DNA of 64,000 nucleotides from an uncultured Prevotellaceae bacterium (lineage in GTDB: Bacteria; Bacteroidota; Bacteroidia; Bacteroidales; UBA3663). The notes under the pieces were generated by a model. It made no database searches. It was not told the origin of the DNA and saw only the letters and a list, made by a program, of their open reading frames with translations. The stretch is taken from contig ONNR01000014.1 in assembly GCA_900319235.1 (NCBI GenBank), positions 1-64,000 of the forward strand. Reading direction: 5' to 3'. Below, one piece after another: positions 44,050 to 53,360 of this stretch; within the stretch, counting starts at the first letter, position 1; every line of letters starts with the position of its first letter. A program made the translations under genes and the position numbers.

Positions 44050-46002
44050 ATGAAACGTGTCGTCTTTTTATTATTTGTAATCCTATTTGCTGCATCATCA
44101 AGCATCGAGGCTCAGCATTCGCCAGAGCGAGATTTTCCTCATAGCGATGAGTATCTTAAGGAGCATTATACAAAGCGTGAGGTGGACATCAGGATGCGTG
44201 ATGGAGTGAGGCTTCATACAATCATCTATGAGCCGGTCAACAACACCGAGAAGCATCCTATCTTGATGACACGCACCTGCTATAATGCAGGTCCTACGGG
44301 CGAAACCTTCAATTGGGTGCTTCGTAGCCTTGGTTGCGCGCCTTATATTGATGCAGAGTATATTCTGGTCTATCAGGACGTGAGAGGAAAATGGCATTCG
44401 GAGGGAGACTTCGAGGATATCCGTCCGTTCAAGGAAGGGAAGAAGCTCTATAAGAAGGAGAAGAAGAACATCGGTCAGACCGATGAAGCCAGTGATACTT
44501 ATGACACTGTGGAATGGCTGATCAAGAATACCAACAACAATGGTAATGTCGGTGTTCAGGGACTCTCTTATCCCGGATTCTATGCCACGATGGCTGCTCT
44601 GTCGGGTCATCCTGCCATCAAGGCGGTGTCTCCGCAGGCACCAGTGACCGACTGGTATCATGGAGATGACGTACACCATAACGGTGCCTTCATGCAGGGA
44701 GAAATGCTGAGTTTCCTGCCATTTTTCGAATATGTCTGCGACAACAAACGTGTGAGGCAGAATCTGGATCCCGAAACGCTGAAGTTCCCGGAACTCTTCC
44801 ACAAGGATCTTTACGGCGACTACTTGGACATTGCAACCTTTCGCAATATGTGCGAAGCCTTTGGTGACAGTCTGACGTATCTGCGCATCGTACGCGAACA
44901 TCCCAATTGGGATCAGTATTGGATTGATCATACTGTTACCGAAGGCCATCTGCATGACGTGAAGCCTGCTGTAATGGTCGTAGGCGGACTCTTTGACAAG
45001 GAGGATTGCTTTGGCGCATTCGCTACCTACAAGGGCATCAAGGAGCAGAGTCCGGAGACGGAGTTGTATCTCGTCGAAGGTCCCTGGCAGCATGGCGGAT
45101 GGAGCAGTGCAGAGGAATTCTGGAATGCCTATTATGTCGGACCGAAGGCTACAGGAGAGTATTATGTCTATAACATCGAGTATCCGTTCTTTCGCTATTA
45201 TCTTGAAGGCAAGGGTGAGAAACCGGCTCCAGGAGCACGTATTTACGACAGTGGGACCCACACATGGACACAGTATGAAGGCGGTTGGCCATGCAAGGAG
45301 AACGTCAAGGCTACACCGTTCTATCTTACAGCAGAGGGTGGTATTTCGATGTCTATCTCATCTGCTACGTCTGCCAAGGCAACTTATGTGAGTGATCCGA
45401 AACATCCTGTTCCATATCGTAGCGTTCCGGAATTCAGTATCTCTCCGGATTATATGATCGATGATCAGCGCTTTGCTTCACAGCGTCCTGATGTACTCAC
45501 TTTCCAGACCGAGGTTTTGACCGATACGCTGCAGTTGGCAGGCGAAGTGAGTGTGGATCTTGCAGTCGATATCAGTACCACTGATGCGGACTTCATCGTC
45601 AAGATTATTGATGTATATCCTGATGATTTCTCCTATTCTGATATTTTGGGCGATAGCGTCGTGCAGATGTTGCCAAGCTATGTGATGGCAGGCTATCAGC
45701 TGCTTGTCCGTGGCGAGGTGATGCGCGGCAAGTTCCGTGATAGTTTTGCCGACCCCAAACCCTTTGAACCAGGCAAGATGACACGCGTTGCCTATACAAT
45801 GCCAGATGTGGCCCATAGTTTCCTTCCAGGTCATCGTCTGATGATTCAGGTTCAGTCCAGTTGGTTCCCGCTTGTCGACCGCAATCCGCAGACGTACTGT
45901 GACATCTATACTTGTGATGAGAGTGTATTTCAGAAGTCCACAATCAATATTCATTGCGAACGTGATGCGGCTTCGTATGTCACTCTGCCCGTCGTAAAAT
46001 GA
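44050..46002 (+). CDS. CocE/NonD-type S15 hydrolase, secreted
   Basis: A 650-residue exported alpha/beta hydrolase of the X-Pro dipeptidyl-peptidase/CocE group. Signal peptide (about 1-21); nucleophile Ser173 in QGLSYPG; other catalytic residues probably lie in GGLFDKED (Asp) and GPWQHGGW (His). A C-terminal jelly-roll domain (about 450-650) is typical. It may cleave peptides or esters; substrate unknown. Convergent with the hemolysin III gene. Confidence 0.87.
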   Translation: MKRVVFLLFVILFAASSSIEAQHSPERDFPHSDEYLKEHYTKREVDIRMRDGVRLHTIIYEPVNNTEKHPILMTRTCYNAGPTGETFNWVLRSLGCAPYIDAEYILVYQDVRGKWHSEGDFEDIRPFKEGKKLYKKEKKNIGQTDEASDTYDTVEWLIKNTNNNGNVGVQGLSYPGFYATMAALSGHPAIKAVSPQAPVTDWYHGDDVHHNGAFMQGEMLSFLPFFEYVCDNKRVRQNLDPETLKFPELFHKDLYGDYLDIATFRNMCEAFGDSLTYLRIVREHPNWDQYWIDHTVTEGHLHDVKPAVMVVGGLFDKEDCFGAFATYKGIKEQSPETELYLVEGPWQHGGWSSAEEFWNAYYVGPKATGEYYVYNIEYPFFRYYLEGKGEKPAPGARIYDSGTHTWTQYEGGWPCKENVKATPFYLTAEGGISMSISSATSAKATYVSDPKHPVPYRSVPEFSISPDYMIDDQRFASQRPDVLTFQTEVLTDTLQLAGEVSVDLAVDISTTDADFIVKIIDVYPDDFSYSDILGDSVVQMLPSYVMAGYQLLVRGEVMRGKFRDSFADPKPFEPGKMTRVAYTMPDVAHSFLPGHRLMIQVQSSWFPLVDRNPQTYCDIYTCDESVFQKSTINIHCERDAASYVTLPVVK

Positions 46003-46026
46003 TGGGATGCAAATAATAAAGAAAGG

Positions 46027-46704
46027 TTAATTGGCCCAAAGCCCGTTTTCCCAAGGCCAGGCCATGACGAAGACGGCGGTCCAATGACAAAGGGTGCCCA
46101 AGATGACAAAGATGTGCCAGATGCCGTGATAATAGCGGTGTGTGCGGTCGTTGACAAAAAAGTAGATGCCGAAGGTGTAGATTATGCCTTCGGCTATTAT
46201 TAATAACAAGGAGAGTGTGGTGAGTGAATGTCGGACGGGTTCGATGAAGAAGAGGATGGACCAACCGAGAATGAGATAGAGGATGATGGAGAGACGGGGA
46301 TACTGCAACCACCAGAAGATTTTGTAGAAGATGCCGAGTATGGCCAGGAACCAGATGATGCCGAAGCTGACCCATCCTTCGAGCAGCATATTGTCCTCGA
46401 CAAGCTGCATACAGATGGGCGTGTAACTCGATGCAATCAGAATATATATCGAGATATGGTCGAGTTTGCGCAGGATGAGTTTGCCTTTCGTTCCCGGTTT
46501 CCAGAAATGATAGGTGACCGATGCCAGGTACATCAGCAGCATACCAACGGTGAAGAAGGTTACGCCGAAGGCATTCTCCCAGTTCTTGGTATAGCCGAAC
46601 CATATCAACACCCACGATATGGCGAGCATCATGAGGAGACCCACCAGATGTGTGCAGGCATTGAAAAGTTCGGCTGTTGCTGACGATTTTCTGGCACCGT
46701 TCAT
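46027..46704 (-). CDS. Hemolysin III / PAQR family membrane protein
   Basis: A 225-residue seven-helix membrane protein. The family residues are SVTYHFW, LDHISIYILIASSYTP and HRYYHGIWHIFV, with His and Asp forming a possible zinc site. Its function in bacteria is uncertain (membrane homeostasis or lipid hydrolysis in relatives). It begins at 46704 inside the thrC stop codon (TAATG), so translation is coupled to threonine synthase. Confidence 0.9.
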   Translation of the reverse strand: MNGARKSSATAELFNACTHLVGLLMMLAISWVLIWFGYTKNWENAFGVTFFTVGMLLMYLASVTYHFWKPGTKGKLILRKLDHISIYILIASSYTPICMQLVEDNMLLEGWVSFGIIWFLAILGIFYKIFWWLQYPRLSIILYLILGWSILFFIEPVRHSLTTLSLLLIIAEGIIYTFGIYFFVNDRTHRYYHGIWHIFVILGTLCHWTAVFVMAWPWENGLWAN

Positions 46705-48056
46705 TATAGGTTCTTCAAAAGGAAGGCCTTGAAGTCGTCGAACTTGCCCGACATCGGCAGGGATTTCTTTGTGCCTGCCATGAACTTCTGCAAGGTGACA
46801 GGAATCTTCACCTCTTGGCCGATGATGGCTTCGACGGTGTCCTTGAACTTGGTAGGATGTGCTGTCTCAAGGAATATGCCCACCTCGCCTGGCTTGAGGC
46901 CGTCGACCAATGCCTGATAGCCGCATGCACCATGGGGATCGCAGACGTAGCCATCGTCGTGGAGCGCCTTGAGCATGGCAGCCTTGATCTGCTCGTCGTT
47001 GTAGGTGGCACCGCTAATTTCGCGAGTGATGGCATCGTAGGCCTCTTCGGGAGTGATCTTCACTGCTTTTTGCTGACCACCGCCATAGAGGTTGATGATG
47101 CGTGCGAAGTTCGAGGGATCGCCCACATCCATCGCATTGGCGAGTGTGGCTTGTGTGGCACGTGGGTTGTAGTGACCCGTCTGGAGATACTGGAAGAAGA
47201 TGTCGTTGGCGTTGTTAGAAGCAATGAAGCGCTTGACGGGCAGCCCCATCTTTGCACCGAAGATGCCAGCGCAGATGTTGCCGAAGTTACCCGAAGGAAC
47301 GCAGATGACCATATTCCTGGCTGCTTCGGGATTGAGCTTCTTTAGTTGGGCGTAGGCATGGAAATAATAGAATGCCTGCGGCAGGAAACGTGCCACGTTG
47401 ATGGAGTTGGCCGATGTCAGGAAGTATTTGTCGTTGAGTTCCTGGTCCATGAAGGCTTCCTTGACGAGACGCTGACAGTCGTCGAACACACCTTCCACCT
47501 CCAGGGCGGTGATGTTCTGACCGAGAGTGGTGAACTGTTTCTCCTGGATGAGGCTTACCTTGTCCTTTGGATAGAGAACGGTTACATCGATGCCGGGCAC
47601 GCCCAGGAATCCGTTGGCTACAGCTGATCCTGTATCGCCCGAAGTGGCTACAAGCACGTGTACGTTGCCCTTGTTCGAAGGATGACGTTTCACGAAATAG
47701 GAGAGGAGGCGTGCCATGAATCGGGCACCCACATCCTTGAAGGCACAGGTCGGACCATGATAAAGTTCCAGGCTATAGATGCTGTCGTTCACCTTAACAA
47801 GGGGGATCTCAAACTGCAACGTGTCGTATACGATGGCCTTGAGGTCGTCGGCAGGGATGTCTTCGCCAAAGCAGGCTTGTGCCACCTGGAAGGCTATCTC
47901 CTGCAAAGAGAGGTCCTCGATGTGATCAAAAAACGATGGCGGCAGGGGAGAGATGCGTTCGGGCATATAGAGACCCTTGTCGGGAGCCAGACCTTTGATG
48001 ACAGCCTCGCTGAGGGTTGCCTCGGGGGCTTGACGGTTCGTGCTGTAGTATTTCAT
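46704..48056 (-). CDS. thrC: Threonine synthase
   Basis: A PLP enzyme converting O-phosphohomoserine to threonine. The PLP lysine is Lys107 in GPTCAFKDVGARF; the phosphate site has SGDTGSAV. The 450-residue length and YYSTNRQAPEATLSEAV start are normal for the family. It follows the proposed homoserine kinase after 4 bp and is coupled to the hemolysin III gene downstream. Confidence 0.95.
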   Translation of the reverse strand: MKYYSTNRQAPEATLSEAVIKGLAPDKGLYMPERISPLPPSFFDHIEDLSLQEIAFQVAQACFGEDIPADDLKAIVYDTLQFEIPLVKVNDSIYSLELYHGPTCAFKDVGARFMARLLSYFVKRHPSNKGNVHVLVATSGDTGSAVANGFLGVPGIDVTVLYPKDKVSLIQEKQFTTLGQNITALEVEGVFDDCQRLVKEAFMDQELNDKYFLTSANSINVARFLPQAFYYFHAYAQLKKLNPEAARNMVICVPSGNFGNICAGIFGAKMGLPVKRFIASNNANDIFFQYLQTGHYNPRATQATLANAMDVGDPSNFARIINLYGGGQQKAVKITPEEAYDAITREISGATYNDEQIKAAMLKALHDDGYVCDPHGACGYQALVDGLKPGEVGIFLETAHPTKFKDTVEAIIGQEVKIPVTLQKFMAGTKKSLPMSGKFDDFKAFLLKNL

Positions 48057-48060
48057 ATTT

Positions 48061-49404
48061 TTATTTTACTATACGTTTTGAGGATGGGACGGGAAGGGTT
48101 TCACCCAGGAAGAAACGGATGAATTCATCGTCCTTCATGAGACCGAGGGCGCCCTTGGCGGCAGCGTCCTCGTCGTAGCTTTGCACATCGTCGGCGAAGA
48201 TGGCCACGGGGTCGCCGGGCTGGCTTGGCTTTGACTGCCAGATGACGAAAGGAACGGGGGACGTGGTGTGTGTCCTGTATTTGATGGGAGTGGGATGATC
48301 GGGGAGCACGGCAATGCGAACGGGTTCGTCCCACTTTTCTACCTCCTTCAGGATACGAGCAACGACGCGGCTGTCGATATCTTCCACGCAGGTCTTCTTT
48401 AGAACTGCATCACCATCGTGACCAGCTTCATCGGTGGCTTCGATGTGGAGGAAGACGAAGTCCTTCTGCTTAAGCTGCTCGATGGCAGCATCGGCCTTGC
48501 CTTCGTAGTTGGTGTCCCACAGTCCAGTCGTTCCGGGTACGGTCACCTTGTCGAGGCCGCAATAGACACCAATGCCGAAAATGAGATCGACGGCAGAAAT
48601 GACTGCTCCAGTACGGACACGTTCGGGGAAGAGGCTCATAAGCGTCTGCATCTGCGGGCGATATCCTAGGCTCCATGGCCAGATGCTGTTGGCGGGATCT
48701 TTGCCTTCGGCGATACGCTTTATGTTAACGGGATGATTAGCCAGAATACCTTGACTCCATAGGATGAGTTTGCGGAGCAGGTCGGCAGTCTCTTTGGGTG
48801 AGAGTCTCGTGATGGGTTCGTTGAGACGGAAGACGTCGTATTCGTTCTTAGGCAGTTCAGGTTTCCAGGGTTTGCCAATACGGTCGTGCGGAGGTGTGCA
48901 GCTCACGTGCTTGTTGCCTCCCTTGATCTTCAAGAGATGACGGTAGGAAACACCTGTGAAGAAACGGATGTCGCTGGGTTCCACCACACGTCCACTGTCG
49001 AGCGTGAACGATGGAAGCTGCTCGTTGAGCGTCTTGATCAGTTCGTCAGCTTCCTGGGTAGAGATATTTCCGGCTGAGTGGTTTTTGATGATGTCACCAT
49101 CGAGGCAGATGACATTGCAACGCATGGCCACCTCATCCCTTTCGATGGGCACCTGCATAGAGGCTGCTTCGAGTGAACCGCGACCTTCGAAGACTTTCGA
49201 GATGTCGTAGCCCAGGAGCCCCAGGTGAGCAATTTCCGAACCAGGGTGATAACCCTCGGGGACGGTGATGAGCCGACCATTGACCCCTTCGCGAGCCAAT
49301 CGATCGATATAGGGTTTGCGAGCCGCCTGCAGTGGCGTCTTGTCACCAAGCAGTTCGACGGGCTCGTCAGCAGCTCCGTCAGCTAAAATAATGAGATACT
49401 TCAT
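48061..49404 (-). CDS. Proposed homoserine kinase (cofactor-independent phosphoglycerate-mutase-like)
   Basis: A 447-residue protein of the ApgM/alkaline-phosphatase superfamily: LIILADGAADEPVELLGDKTPLQ at the start, YDISKVFEGRG, the ATDEAGHDGD metal motif and VLPDHPTP. The archaeal-type cofactor-independent phosphoglycerate mutase fold is clear. Proteins of this subgroup lying between thrA and thrC in Bacteroidales and others are proposed to act as homoserine kinases (TIGR02535), which would fill the missing thrB step here. I see no GHMP-type ThrB in the window. Confidence 0.85.
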   Translation of the reverse strand: MKYLIILADGAADEPVELLGDKTPLQAARKPYIDRLAREGVNGRLITVPEGYHPGSEIAHLGLLGYDISKVFEGRGSLEAASMQVPIERDEVAMRCNVICLDGDIIKNHSAGNISTQEADELIKTLNEQLPSFTLDSGRVVEPSDIRFFTGVSYRHLLKIKGGNKHVSCTPPHDRIGKPWKPELPKNEYDVFRLNEPITRLSPKETADLLRKLILWSQGILANHPVNIKRIAEGKDPANSIWPWSLGYRPQMQTLMSLFPERVRTGAVISAVDLIFGIGVYCGLDKVTVPGTTGLWDTNYEGKADAAIEQLKQKDFVFLHIEATDEAGHDGDAVLKKTCVEDIDSRVVARILKEVEKWDEPVRIAVLPDHPTPIKYRTHTTSPVPFVIWQSKPSQPGDPVAIFADDVQSYDEDAAAKGALGLMKDDEFIRFFLGETLPVPSSKRIVK

Positions 49405-49448
49405 AACAATATACCTTAAATAATGTTTGAGAAATTAGATCGGACAAT

Positions 49449-49529
49449 CTCGGAGTGCTCGGAGTACTCGGAATACTCGGATTATTCTGAGCACTCAGAG
49501 TATTCGGATTAATCCGATTTATCGGATAT
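49449..49529. repeat. 9-bp tandem repeat (CTCGGAGTA type)
   Basis: There are about nine degenerate 9-bp units (CTCGGAGTG, CTCGGAGTA, CTCGGAATA, CTCGGATTA ... ATCCGATTT) between thrA and the homoserine kinase-like gene. The last units run into the thrA stop codon (TAA at 49519-49521). Confidence 0.75.
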
Positions 49530-51954
49530 TGGCAATGCTGATGATGTCGGCAAAGACACCTGCGGCAGTGACAGCTGCGCCAGCGCCATAGCCCTTGATC
49601 TCCATCGGCTGCTCGTGATAGCGGGCAGTGGTGAGGAGGATGACATTGTTGGAGCCTTCGAGACGATAGAAGGGGCTGTTGGTGCCCACCTTGCGAAGAG
49701 CTACCGAACACTTGCCACGGTCGAGGGTTGCCACGAAACGGAAGACCTGGCCATGGCTGGCAGCCTCCTTGCGCATCTCCTCGAAATAGTCGTCCAACTC
49801 AGGAATGCGCTGCCAGAACTCCTCGAGCGAACCCTTGAAGTAGTCGTCGGGGATGAAGAGATGTTTCTCGACATCTTCCTGCGACACGCGGTAGCCCGAC
49901 TCTCGGGCAAGGATGGTAATCTTGCGGATAACGTCGCTCGCGTTGAGGTCCTGACGAGGATCAGGCTCGGCAAACCCTGCCTCACGTGCCATCTTGATGG
50001 CCTGCGACATGGGCACTTCTTCGCTCAGCACGTTGAAGATGTAGTTGAGCGTGCCACTTACCACGGCTTCGATACGGAGCACTTCGTCGCCCGAGTTGAT
50101 CAGGTTGTTGATGGTGTTGATGATAGGAAGACCGGCACCCACGTTGGTCTCGAAGAGGTATTTGACGCCACGCACACGGGCTGTACGCTTGAGCTGAGCG
50201 TAGTTGTTGTAATCGCCCGAAGCGGCAACCTTGTTGGCACAAACGACGCTGACGTTGTGGGCAAGCAGATCCTGATAGAGGCCTGAGATGGCTGGTGAAG
50301 CCGTGCAATCGACAAAGACTGCGTTGAAGATGTTCATACCCAGGATGGCTTCGCGCAGAATGGCAGGAGAACTCTTGTTGGTCGAAGCCTTGAGTTCGGC
50401 CTCCCAGTTGTCGAGGTCGATGCCCTCACGATTGAAGATGCATTGACGTGAGTTGGCCAGACCTACGATGCGGAGCTGCAAGTTCTTATGCTGCTGCAAG
50501 TAGGCCTGTTGGTTGCGAATCTGGTAAATCAGATTGCGACCTACGACACCTACGCCCGTGAGGAAGATATTGAGGATTGAAACCTCAGAGAGGAAGAAGG
50601 AGTCGTGGATAACATTGAGGGCCTTACGCAGCGAGCTCTTCTTGATGACAAACGAAATGTTGGTCTCCGATGCACCTTGGGCACAGGCGATGATATTGAT
50701 GCCATTGAGGCCCATGATGCGGAAGAGCTTGCCGGCGATACCGGTGGTCGATTTCATCTTTTCGCCTACTACGGCTACCGTAGCAAGATCGTGTTCGGCT
50801 GTGATGTCGCTGATTTCACCAGCCTGTATCTCGTACTTGAACTCCTCCTTGAGCACAGCAATCGTCTTGTCGGCCTCGTCGTTCTTCACACCGATGGTGG
50901 TGGTGCTCTCAGACGATGCCTGCGAAACGATGAAGACCGAGATGCCGTGGTCAGCCAAAGCCGAGAAGATGCGCTTGTTCACACCAATCACACCTACCAT
51001 ACCGAGACCGGATATGGTGACCAGACAAGTGTCGTTGATTGACGAGATGCCCTTGATGATCTTCAGGTCATCGTGGCTTGGATTCTTGTGGATGAGTGTT
51101 CCCTTTGCCGTGGGGTTGAAGGTATTCTTGATGACGATGGGGATGTTCTTGTGGAACACCGGGAAGATTGTCGGAGGATAGATGACCTTCGCACCGAAGT
51201 TGCAAAGCTCCATGGCCTCGATGAACGAGAGTTCGTTGATTACGTAAGCTGAATTGATGACACGTGGATCGGCGGTCATGAAGCCATCGACATCGGTCCA
51301 AATCTCAAGCATATCGGCATCCAAGGCAGCAGCAATAATCGCAGCAGTATAGTCCGAACCGCCACGTCCCAGATTGGTCACTTCACCGGTTTCGGCATCG
51401 CGACTGATGAATCCGCCGAGCACAATGACAGGGTTGGGACGCGAGAGACGCTCACGAACAAGTGGATTGGTGAGGTTGAAGTCGCAGACGTTTTTGGCGA
51501 AGACCTTCTTTGTCTTGATGATTTCACGACTATCGACATGCTCGGCATCCTTGATGACGGTGGCAATGATGCGGCTCGATATACGCTCGCCATAGCTGAC
51601 AACCGTACAAAGTGTGCGGGGCGAAAGTTCGCGGATCAGGAAGACACCTTCGTAGATGTCCTTCAGTTCGCTGAGCGTCTTATTGAGAAACAGCTTGATG
51701 CTTTCGAGTTGCTCGCCTTCAAGCAGGCCGGAAACGACGTCGAAATGACGTTCGAGTATGAACTGGAATTCGTCACGGAAGGTTTCGTCGCCAACCGACG
51801 CTTTCTGAGCGGTAGCAATGAGACGGTCGGTAATTCCACCAAGGGCACTGACAACGACGATGACAGGTTCGGTGCGACTTTCGACGATTTGTTTTACATT
51901 CTTGATGCTTGCAATGGAGCCCACTGAGGAGCCGCCAAATTTGAGTACGTGCAT
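49519..51954 (-). CDS. thrA: Bifunctional aspartate kinase / homoserine dehydrogenase
   Basis: An 811-residue enzyme for the first and third steps of threonine synthesis. Aspartate kinase (about 1-300) starts KFGGSSVG; paired ACT domains (about 310-460) give feedback control; homoserine dehydrogenase (about 465-811) has the Rossmann motif LTGVGVVGRNL and the catalytic region LNYIFN ... EPDPRQDLNASDV. First gene of the thrA / homoserine-kinase-like / thrC / hlyIII run. A possible -7 box (TATCTTCG) lies on the minus strand at 52005-52012. Confidence 0.96.
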   Translation of the reverse strand: MHVLKFGGSSVGSIASIKNVKQIVESRTEPVIVVVSALGGITDRLIATAQKASVGDETFRDEFQFILERHFDVVSGLLEGEQLESIKLFLNKTLSELKDIYEGVFLIRELSPRTLCTVVSYGERISSRIIATVIKDAEHVDSREIIKTKKVFAKNVCDFNLTNPLVRERLSRPNPVIVLGGFISRDAETGEVTNLGRGGSDYTAAIIAAALDADMLEIWTDVDGFMTADPRVINSAYVINELSFIEAMELCNFGAKVIYPPTIFPVFHKNIPIVIKNTFNPTAKGTLIHKNPSHDDLKIIKGISSINDTCLVTISGLGMVGVIGVNKRIFSALADHGISVFIVSQASSESTTTIGVKNDEADKTIAVLKEEFKYEIQAGEISDITAEHDLATVAVVGEKMKSTTGIAGKLFRIMGLNGINIIACAQGASETNISFVIKKSSLRKALNVIHDSFFLSEVSILNIFLTGVGVVGRNLIYQIRNQQAYLQQHKNLQLRIVGLANSRQCIFNREGIDLDNWEAELKASTNKSSPAILREAILGMNIFNAVFVDCTASPAISGLYQDLLAHNVSVVCANKVAASGDYNNYAQLKRTARVRGVKYLFETNVGAGLPIINTINNLINSGDEVLRIEAVVSGTLNYIFNVLSEEVPMSQAIKMAREAGFAEPDPRQDLNASDVIRKITILARESGYRVSQEDVEKHLFIPDDYFKGSLEEFWQRIPELDDYFEEMRKEAASHGQVFRFVATLDRGKCSVALRKVGTNSPFYRLEGSNNVILLTTARYHEQPMEIKGYGAGAAVTAAGVFADIISIANIR

Positions 51955-52035
51955 ATATATTTACGAAAATACGATGGAAAATATACTTACCTTAAAGACG
52001 GGTGCGAAGATACACATTTTTTATGAATAATGAAA

Positions 52036-52093
52036 CATTTTCCTCGAAAATCGTGTTTTTCTTCTCAAAAATCACGTTTTCCGAAGGAAAATG
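52036..52093. repeat. Large imperfect inverted repeat between murB and thrA
   Basis: CATTTTCC ... GGAAAATG arms, with inner CGTG/CACG and A/T pairing, span 58 bp between the murB stop and the thrA promoter. It may be the murB terminator or a folded leader; there is no clean T run. Confidence 0.5.
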
Positions 52094-52110
52094 CTATTTT
52101 CGTGTAATAA

Positions 52111-53217
52111 CTATCGACCCTCAATCAGGTTGACTTCAGGCTCGATGCGTATTCCAAACTTCTTCTCCACATCGTCGATGATGGTCTGGCATAGACGGAC
52201 AATCTCTTCTGGCTTGGCTCCGCCGCGATTGACGAGCACGAGGCTCTGCTTCTCGTAAACGCCTGCTCGACCCAGGTCCTTTCCTTTCCAACCACATTGT
52301 TCGATCATCCAGCCAGCTGGGATTTTAGTATGGTCCGCATCGATAACATAATGTGGCATATCGGGATATTGCGCAAGAATAGGGTAGAAGACCGAATTGT
52401 CGACCACGGGATTCTTGAAGAAAGACCCGGCGTTGCCGATTACCTTGGGGTCTGGTAGTTTGCCCTCACGGATCCTGATCACGGCATCGCGTACCTCTTG
52501 AAGGGTTGGGCTGTTGGAGGCTGCGAGGTCGGCTTCGCTGACATTTTCGATGCCTAAGGCACGCTTGATGCCCGCATATTCAAGATGCAGTTTTCGGGCT
52601 CTTTGCACCCTCAGGATTACGCTCGTTACGATGAAACGAGCCTTGTCGGCAGCATGCTTCAGACGTGATTCACGATAGCCGTATCCCATCTCGTCGCAGC
52701 GGAATCGATGCTCCTTGTCGGCCTTTACATCCCAGCAGATAACTTCTTCAATCAATTTGCTGATTTCCACGCCATAGGCACCAATATTCTGCACGGCAGC
52801 GGCACCCATTTCGCCAGGTATCAGCGAGAGGTTTTCGGGCCCGTATAAACCATTTTCGGAACAGTAGGCACACACGTCATCCCAAAGGGTTCCTGCTTCA
52901 ACTTTGAGTAGGCAAACTCCATCGGTGTTGTCTGCGGATACATCGTCGTTTGTAATCCTGCTGATGCCCTTTGCCAGGCTATGAAGCACGACACCCGGGT
53001 AGTCGCCCGTAAACAACAGGTTCGATCCGCTTCCGATGTGCCAGAAGGGGAGGTGTCCCTTGTCCTTTTCGGCTAGCATCAGGTCGGCGATTATCGGATC
53101 AGCCAGTATCTCTCGGAGTTCGCTCACAGTTTCATATTCGGCAAGTACTGCTGCCTTGACATTCATACCAAAGGTATTGTGTGATAAGAGCGGTGCGTCA
53201 AAAGTAATTTTTTTCAT
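52111..53217 (-). CDS. murB: UDP-N-acetylenolpyruvoylglucosamine reductase
   Basis: An FAD enzyme making UDP-MurNAc for peptidoglycan. The start is 53217 (MKKITFDAPL), because the ATG at 53271 lies inside the -33 box of the promoter. FAD-binding motifs GSGSNLLF and IPGEMGAAAVQNIGAYG are present; the catalytic Ser is in NAGSFFKNP. At 368 residues it is a long-type MurB, like E. coli. Monocistronic, divergent from tamL. Confidence 0.95.
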   Translation of the reverse strand: MKKITFDAPLLSHNTFGMNVKAAVLAEYETVSELREILADPIIADLMLAEKDKGHLPFWHIGSGSNLLFTGDYPGVVLHSLAKGISRITNDDVSADNTDGVCLLKVEAGTLWDDVCAYCSENGLYGPENLSLIPGEMGAAAVQNIGAYGVEISKLIEEVICWDVKADKEHRFRCDEMGYGYRESRLKHAADKARFIVTSVILRVQRARKLHLEYAGIKRALGIENVSEADLAASNSPTLQEVRDAVIRIREGKLPDPKVIGNAGSFFKNPVVDNSVFYPILAQYPDMPHYVIDADHTKIPAGWMIEQCGWKGKDLGRAGVYEKQSLVLVNRGGAKPEEIVRLCQTIIDDVEKKFGIRIEPEVNLIEGR

Positions 53218-53240
53218 TCCAAAAGGTGTTATTTTGGCTG

Positions 53241-53272
53241 CAAAGTTATTTAAACTTTCCGACAAATGCAAA
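53241..53272 (-). promoter_or_regulatory. murB promoter
   Basis: On the minus strand TTTG is followed after exactly 20 bases by TAACTTTG, 24 bp before the murB start. Confidence 0.8.
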
Positions 53273-53286
53273 TTTCTCCGACTTTT

Positions 53287-53318
53287 TTTGCATTTTATTA
53301 CAAAAAGCAGTATATTTG
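53287..53318 (+). promoter_or_regulatory. tamL promoter
   Basis: TTTG is followed after exactly 20 bases by TATATTTG, about 43 bp before the tamL start. Back to back with the murB promoter. Confidence 0.8.
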
Positions 53319-53360
53319 CAGCCTCAATCGAGTGTGAACTCGTAATTAAGACACCTCTGC

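Noticed and set aside
51955-52035. Threonine attenuator leader peptide before thrA
   Set aside because: No short frame rich in Thr or Ile codons and no antiterminator pairing is visible.
53218-53271. Upstream start for murB at 53271
   Set aside because: The codon is within the TTTG of the murB promoter; MurB similarity begins at 53217.
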